Origin: Oikopleura dioica
Lineage: Eukaryota; Chordata; Appendicularia; Copelata; Oikopleuridae
Assembly: GCA_907165135.1 (NCBI GenBank)
Contig: OU015569.1
Span: 8,432,501-8,496,500, forward strand
Direction of reading: 5' to 3'
DNA length: 64,000 bases
In this document: piece after piece, positions 58,846 to 64,000 of the stretch
How the letters are laid out: every line of letters begins with the position of its first letter
How positions within the stretch are numbered: position 1 is the first letter of the stretch
The notes under the pieces: model-generated
Seen by the model: the letters and a program-made list of their open reading frames with translations, nothing else
Told to the model about the DNA's origin: nothing
The model's database searches: none
Made by a program: the position numbers and the translations under genes

Positions 58846-61800
58846 TCACTGCTCGACACAAGTCTTTCTGTGCTTCAAAATCTGGATAGGAGTAAAGTAG
58901 AAAATTTGTGAACAGTTATCGCAATGAAACTGGGACGAGCCCTTTTTGTGTTCTTCCTCTCCTGCCTTCAATTTCTCTTCCATCGCCGCAACTTGAGCTT
59001 GTTCTTGCTCACGTTGCTTCTCTTCGCACTCCTAAATTCAAAACTAGAGAAAGCAATCATCGAAAAAGTAAGTACCTTTCTATGCAAAGTCCGCTCCTGA
59101 AAGGTAAGAGGCAGATGGAGTTCACAAATGTCGCAAGTCCAGAACGTTCGAAGAGAGGAGATGTAAATGTCATCTTGGCCATCTTCAGAAAGCGAGAGCG
59201 AGTTAAAAGTCAGGTACGACGACAACATGATTCCTCCTTTCTCTGGGTGCGGCTGAGCATCCGACAGGTCCACGCCGAACTCGTCGCCCATCGTATTATT
59301 TTCTCCTGGGCCTACATGTAGTTCTGTCCGCTCCGCCGGTCCGAGCTTTCTCACAGAGTATCGCACACGTTTATTAACGAAGGATAGCATTTTTTTCTCC
59401 AGTGCTCCCTAAAACATACTTTCAAGGTTAAAATATAAATAATAGCTAGTTTTAGTGTCAAAATGGTATTCTTTAATTCTATGCAACCTTTTTTTTTATT
59501 AAAAACTTAGATTACCTTTTCTGAAACATCTCTTTCGACGAGTCTGGCGATTAGGACGGATTCTATCTCTTTTCTGATGGAAATAGTGTCCTCAATGATA
59601 TCCCATCCTGCACCTTCCTTAAAACAACGATTTTAGCTTGGGGGCGCGACATGAACCTAGCGCCAACCTGATGAATGCGGAACTCGAGCCATCGATCTGC
59701 GACGATTGTCTGGCAACTACCGGACGTGTCTAACTCGGAAGAGTACAGTAGCACCGAGTGTAATGCCGGAACTCTGATGGGCATCATAAGGTAAGGCTTA
59801 CGCGGAGTGCAAAACTCATTGTTTAGCGCAGTTGTTGATTTCGCTCTAAAAGTGTTTGCACCCGAGCTTAGATGTTTCCAGTAAGCTGTGAAAAGCGAGA
59901 AGTTGGTGGCGATGAGAAACCAGACGTTTTTTCTCTGGCTGGAGAGGATCAGGTTCCTCTTTGCCATTAGGCTCGAGCGACTTCGGATTGTTAGCGAAGT
60001 AACCAGTGGGATGGAGAGTTAGGAAATTTTTATCCTATTTTTATGTTATCAGTTGCATGATGCAAAGAATGAACAATATGACTGACTGAACGAACTTACT
60101 CTGGTGTGAAATAATTGCTCTTGTTCAGCAGAATAAGTGTTGTTTTTGTCCTGAATGGCAACTTGAGGGTAGAGTCCAGCGCAGATGAGAATTTGTAGCA
60201 TTTGCAGGTCTTTTTGTGTTAGGTGGGCAGCAGAGTGGTCATTTATTCTCGAAACGTCGTGTTTCATTCGGAACTCCAAGTCCGTAATGTCAATTTTAGC
60301 CGCTTCTTCGGCCTCAAGTTCGTCCTCATCCGGGAGCGCCATTTCAAGCCGTGTTCCATCATTGTATTTTAGCCTTTTTTGCTTCTTCTGCTCCTCGTTC
60401 GCTGATCGCTTCAGAGCTTTTAACATCTTCATTTGTCCATGGCGCAGTTTTCTCTCTTTCGAGTCCATGGCGTCCAACTCCGCTATACGTGCAGTTTCAT
60501 TATTAAGAAGAGCGTGTCCGCTCAGAATCTGCTTGAATTGCTTTCGTAAATTGGCTATTTCGTATAAGCGTTGCTCTTCGATTCCTCGTCTTTGACACCA
60601 CTTTTTCGTCGAGTATTTTTTGTCGTTCTTAATTTCTATCCAGCTGTCAAAAATGTAAAGTAATTGCATTGGGTCACCGATATCAGACTCGAGCTCTTTG
60701 AGACGCGCTACAGCGTCTTCATTGCCAAAAGCGTGTCGCGTCAGGGGATTTTGAACGCTAAGACAAGCGGCTATCGTGAGAATAGGTTCAATCAAGTCAA
60801 ACAACGTTCCCATGATCAACATCTTGCCAATTACTACGTCTACTGGAAGCTGAGCTAAGCATTCCCCAAGAGCGGTGAGTTTTTCTTCGCTATCAAGTGC
60901 AAGATGTCCTTTTAGCATTTTGAATGAAATTTCTAAATTCTCTTCCGGGGTTTTTCAATAAAATTGAACGTTCGTGGATCTCCGATCTTCATCTGCTTCA
61001 TTTGTAGAATCAGCTGGTCGAGTGGTACTCTCTGTATTTCTGGCGAAGAATAGTCACTAAGAGAGTCGAAGTCGTCTTCTGAATAGAGGCGGAAGCAAAC
61101 TCCGGGGCCAGTTCTACCAGCTCGACCTTTTCGCTGCTCCGCGCTCGCCTTCGAGACCCAGTACTCTCTGAGTTTGCGCATTCTAGTCTCAGCTTCAAAG
61201 CTCATTTCCTTCATTTTACCAGTATCGATGACGAAGCGAATGCCGTCAATGGTGACGGAAGTTTCTGCGATATTTGTCGAGAGAATACATTTACGGCAAC
61301 CCTCAGGTGGCAAATCGAAAACTTTGTCCTGCTCTGCTACAGATAACGAGGAATGAAGTGCCAAAATGATCCACTTTTTAGACTCCTCTGCATAGTTTTG
61401 GAGTGGTTCTAAGACAGTTTGGATTTCTGACATTCCGGAAAGAAAAACAAGTAAATCGCCTCGATCTGATGATTTATATTTTGAATCTATGAGTTGAAGA
61501 GTACGCAGGATAGGCATTGGATTAATTCGTTTGTTGGTCGAGTTCTCCTTCGAAAACTGATTCTCGTTACCCGGCGGCCGGAATTGAAGAGTGATCGGAA
61601 ACAGTCGACCAGGGACCTGGATAATAGGACATCCTTTAGTTTAGTCGGCGAAATAAAATTAACAACTTACCTTCAAAGTATTTGCTGAAGAGCTCAATAT
61701 TGATCGTAGCCGACATCAGAACCAGCCGCAAATCATCCCGTTTCATTATCACTTCAGCAAGAAGACCGAGTAACAAGTCGGATTGCAAATGCCGCTCGTG

Positions 61801-62544
61801 CACCTCGTCGAGCACGATGACATCATATTCCTTGAGCAAAGTATCCATTTGCATCTGGCGCAAGAGAAGGCCCTCTGTTAAGAAGATAATGCGCGTTGCC
61901 TTCGTGGACGTTCCATCAAATCTAACTTTGTATCCAACGTGGCTGCCATACATATTGAGCGTTTCATAACCAACCCGTTTAGCAAGCGCTATCGAGGCGA
62001 TTCGTCTTGGCTGGGTCACCGCTATCTTCCGGAAGCCGTGATTGAGTAGGTACTGCGGTACCTGAGTACTCTTTCCGCAACCAGTGTCGCCAGCAACGAT
62101 AGTCACTCTCGATTGCGCCACCGCTTCACAGATTTCTTCTTCGTAAGTCTTCATGGGAAGCTCTTTCTGTCGCTTGCGTAGCTGCTGCAACTTTGAGAAG
62201 GACTGATTTTGATTGAATTGAAGAAACACTTCTAGTGCGTTGCGGACAACATCAACACGATCTTTTCGTGCTTTTCCATTTGCGTCAAAAACTTCTTGCA
62301 CTTCGTTATCGTATATTATAGGGTTCTTGTGACGCGGATGATACTCGGGGAGATTAAGGCGTCCACTTTTTGAGTTCGAAGGTGGAGGCAGCTTGGCTGT
62401 CGCGCTTATGTAACGATCAAAGAACAGCCAGAAATCTTCCCAGAGCTTGTCCCTAACTCGAAAAATTGGCCACTGCTTACCACCATCTGAGAACAGAATA
62501 CGATCCGCCTCGCGTTTAATTTCTCGAATTCGCCCTTTATCCAT
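58846..62544 (-). CDS. DHX34: DHX34-like DEAH-box RNA helicase, one apparent frame break
   Basis: ATP-dependent RNA helicase; DHX34 acts in nonsense-mediated decay. Exon 1 is 62544-61671, exon 2 61633 to 60100, then smaller exons to TGA 58846-58848. Motifs in order: Walker [23 protein letters not shown] (a DEAH variant), [24 protein letters not shown] and [12 protein letters not shown]. The helicase-associated domain follows with [12 protein letters not shown] and [18 protein letters not shown], then DHX34-specific [19 protein letters not shown] and TYN/FNSL-type and [15 protein letters not shown] segments. A C-terminal C2H2 finger ([11 protein letters not shown]) ends it. Near 60947-60955 (GGGG TTTTT on plus) the frame slips by one; adding one base to either run restores text matching the family. 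A GG-AG intron may occur at 59797-59863. FBP begins 40 bp downstream. Confidence 0.92.
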
Positions 62545-62913
62545 TTATTAGTACCATCTCAAACTGAATTCAATGGTTTTGCGTAAACAAGATATATTAA
62601 TGACCTTATTTCGTTGTCATCACCGATAGACGGAAAACGTATGAAAACTACGATTGATAACAGATTCATAACAAGTTATCGCGCGTTCGTTTCGAACGAG
62701 TAAGCATAATTTTCAAATTGAGGAAGGGGCCATCAAGTCACTCGTGAAAAAATACAAACATGAAAACATAGAGATGAAATTTGAACACTTTGAATAATAT
62801 GGAAGCCATAAAGAGCAGTTGAATAGATTTGAAGAAAGCTGGAAAATAGGTACGAAAGAATTGAAGACATTTGTTTGTTCGGAAAAACGGGGGAGTGAAG
62901 GAAAGGAGCAAAT
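62545..62913. other. Intergenic between folate-receptor-like gene and DHX34
   Basis: No gene supported; 3' flank of the receptor-like gene. Confidence 0.5.
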
Positions 62914-64000
62914 TTACGTAAAGACTTCGCGCTCGGGTGAGTCATTTTCATCCAAAAGATTTGTCGTGATCTCCGAGCGTGTAAGAATGAAGGAAAGACG
63001 CTTTTTCCACAGAAGAACGCCAATAAAAACGATAGCACAGATACCAATTACTCCTAACAATACAGCAAGTGTAATCTCGACTTCTTCGGCTAAATTTTTA
63101 GATGATCTGAAGTGTTTTGCCAAACTAGGACTTACAATTTCTTGAATTTTCTCCGTGAGAGGCGTTATAATTGTGCGAGGGCTCAAGAAATGAAATGCAA
63201 AGATCTTTTGATCCGACTACTTCATAATCATTTTTGAAAATGCCCTAAAATGCGGTCTTTTGAAGCTGCTATTAGTGAATATGAGTCACCTCGCAAAAAG
63301 CAGTAGACGATGAAAACCAACTATCGATACGTTTACAAGTATCAGTCGAGTTCTTGCACAAATTCCTCCACTTGCCGTCTACATTCTGTTCCCAGCTGAA
63401 GCCTCCGTACCAGTCATCAGTGCAGGTGAGTTCAGCCTTGCAAGCATTCCACCAGGCATCACAGTCGTTTCTGCATAGTGGCACCTTCCAAAGACGATGG
63501 CTTTTGGTCCGCTGCGAGTCTCTGAATTCCTGGAGCAGTTCGTAGTCCGAGACGTTGAAGATACTATCAAAAGCGGAGTCGTCATCGGAATCCTTCGCAT
63601 TGACGATATTGAGCGCCGGGTCGGGGTAGTAATCGCTTGTCTCCGGCTGCGTGTAGTTTATTACCCACTAAAACAAAAGAGTTGCTACAAAAACATTTCC
63701 CGAAATTACCTTTTCCAGGTACGGGTCACATTGATATAAACACCACTGACGCTGCATCATGATCAAACACTGATCACTCAGCTGCCCACAATGGTCTGTT
63801 TTGTAGTCTGTCTTTGACGTCTTGAACGAATATTGCTTGTATCCTACAGTCATGTTCGTGATGCGTAAATAACCTGTAAATTACCGTTTGCCATGCAGCA
63901 TGAGTTGCTCCTCCATTGTCGACACTCACCGTTGAGGTTCGGTTCAGGCGATGGAATCGGCTTGTGAATGTGCGAAAGAAGACAAGAGCCTTTGTCATCA
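62914..64000 (-). CDS. Folate receptor family protein, TM-anchored, 5' end outside window
   Basis: Cys-rich extracellular protein of the folate receptor/riboflavin-binding family. The 5' end lies beyond 64000. Visible: NGECRQWRSNSCCMAN, DHCGQLSDQC, QRQWCLYQCDPYLEKWV, then an acidic insert, VPLCRNDCDAWWNACKAELT, CTDDWYGGFSWE and CKRIDSWFSSSTAFCEG. A GIFKNDYEVVG segment and, after a 46-bp GTAAGT intron near 63081-63126, a TM helix (LAVLLGVIGICAIVFIGVLL) with a 35-residue tail follow. The conserved Cys and Trp pattern of the family is kept. Vertebrate folate receptors use GPI anchors, whereas this one ends in a true TM plus cytosolic tail (TAA 62914-62916). Whether it binds folate cannot be judged here. 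Confidence 0.82.

Overview
This window is from a very compact animal genome. The best fit is an appendicularian tunicate of the Oikopleura type. Almost every gene is split by introns of about 36-50 bp. Several introns only restore the reading frame if they start GA, GC or GG instead of GT. Genes sit a few hundred bases apart or less. Many start codons lie 1-6 nt after an AG preceded by a U-rich tract, as expected for spliced-leader trans-splicing. The products are plainly metazoan or chordate-like (HSF, MYO7, METTL5, DHX34, USP10, PLAC8). The species is inferred; gene models were spliced by hand from splice signals, phase and remembered family architecture.

Layout. 1-6.4 kb, plus strand: end of ILVBL-like TPP enzyme, heat shock factor, Sm protein F, SUGCT-like CoA-transferase, TMEM170. 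6.8-7.9 kb: small PDZ protein. 8.1-12.5 kb, minus: secreted YHYH-domain protein with a long basic tail. 12.5-16.7 kb: no supported gene. 16.7-19.2 kb, plus: MGAT5-like glycosyltransferase. 19.3-28.7 kb, minus: a tetraspanin with a ~715-residue N-terminal extension, a multi-pass membrane protein, a cysteine-poor type I membrane protein, a small secreted precursor with a furin-like site, and stomatin. 29.1-31.4 kb, plus: a 61-aa membrane microprotein and a SETD3/4-like SET protein. 31.6-44.1 kb, minus: an Argonaute with a degenerate slicer site, and myosin VII. 44.8-45.4 kb, plus: two tiny genes. 45.5-47.2 kb, minus: LIV-1 type zinc transporter. 48.1-49.0 kb, plus: PLAC8-like protein. 49.9-64 kb, minus: USP10, METTL5, fructose-1,6-bisphosphatase, DHX34 and a folate-receptor-like protein. 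A plus-strand protein O-fucosyltransferase-like gene lies wholly inside one bisphosphatase intron.

The genes do not form one pathway. They are mostly housekeeping genes packed into same-strand runs, plus lineage-specific membrane and secreted proteins. The most unusual items are the giant tetraspanin, the YHYH fusion, the slicer-dead Argonaute, the candidate peptide precursor, and the set of non-GT introns. Two coding-frame breaks (SUGCT, DHX34) sit in homopolymers and look like one-base assembly losses.
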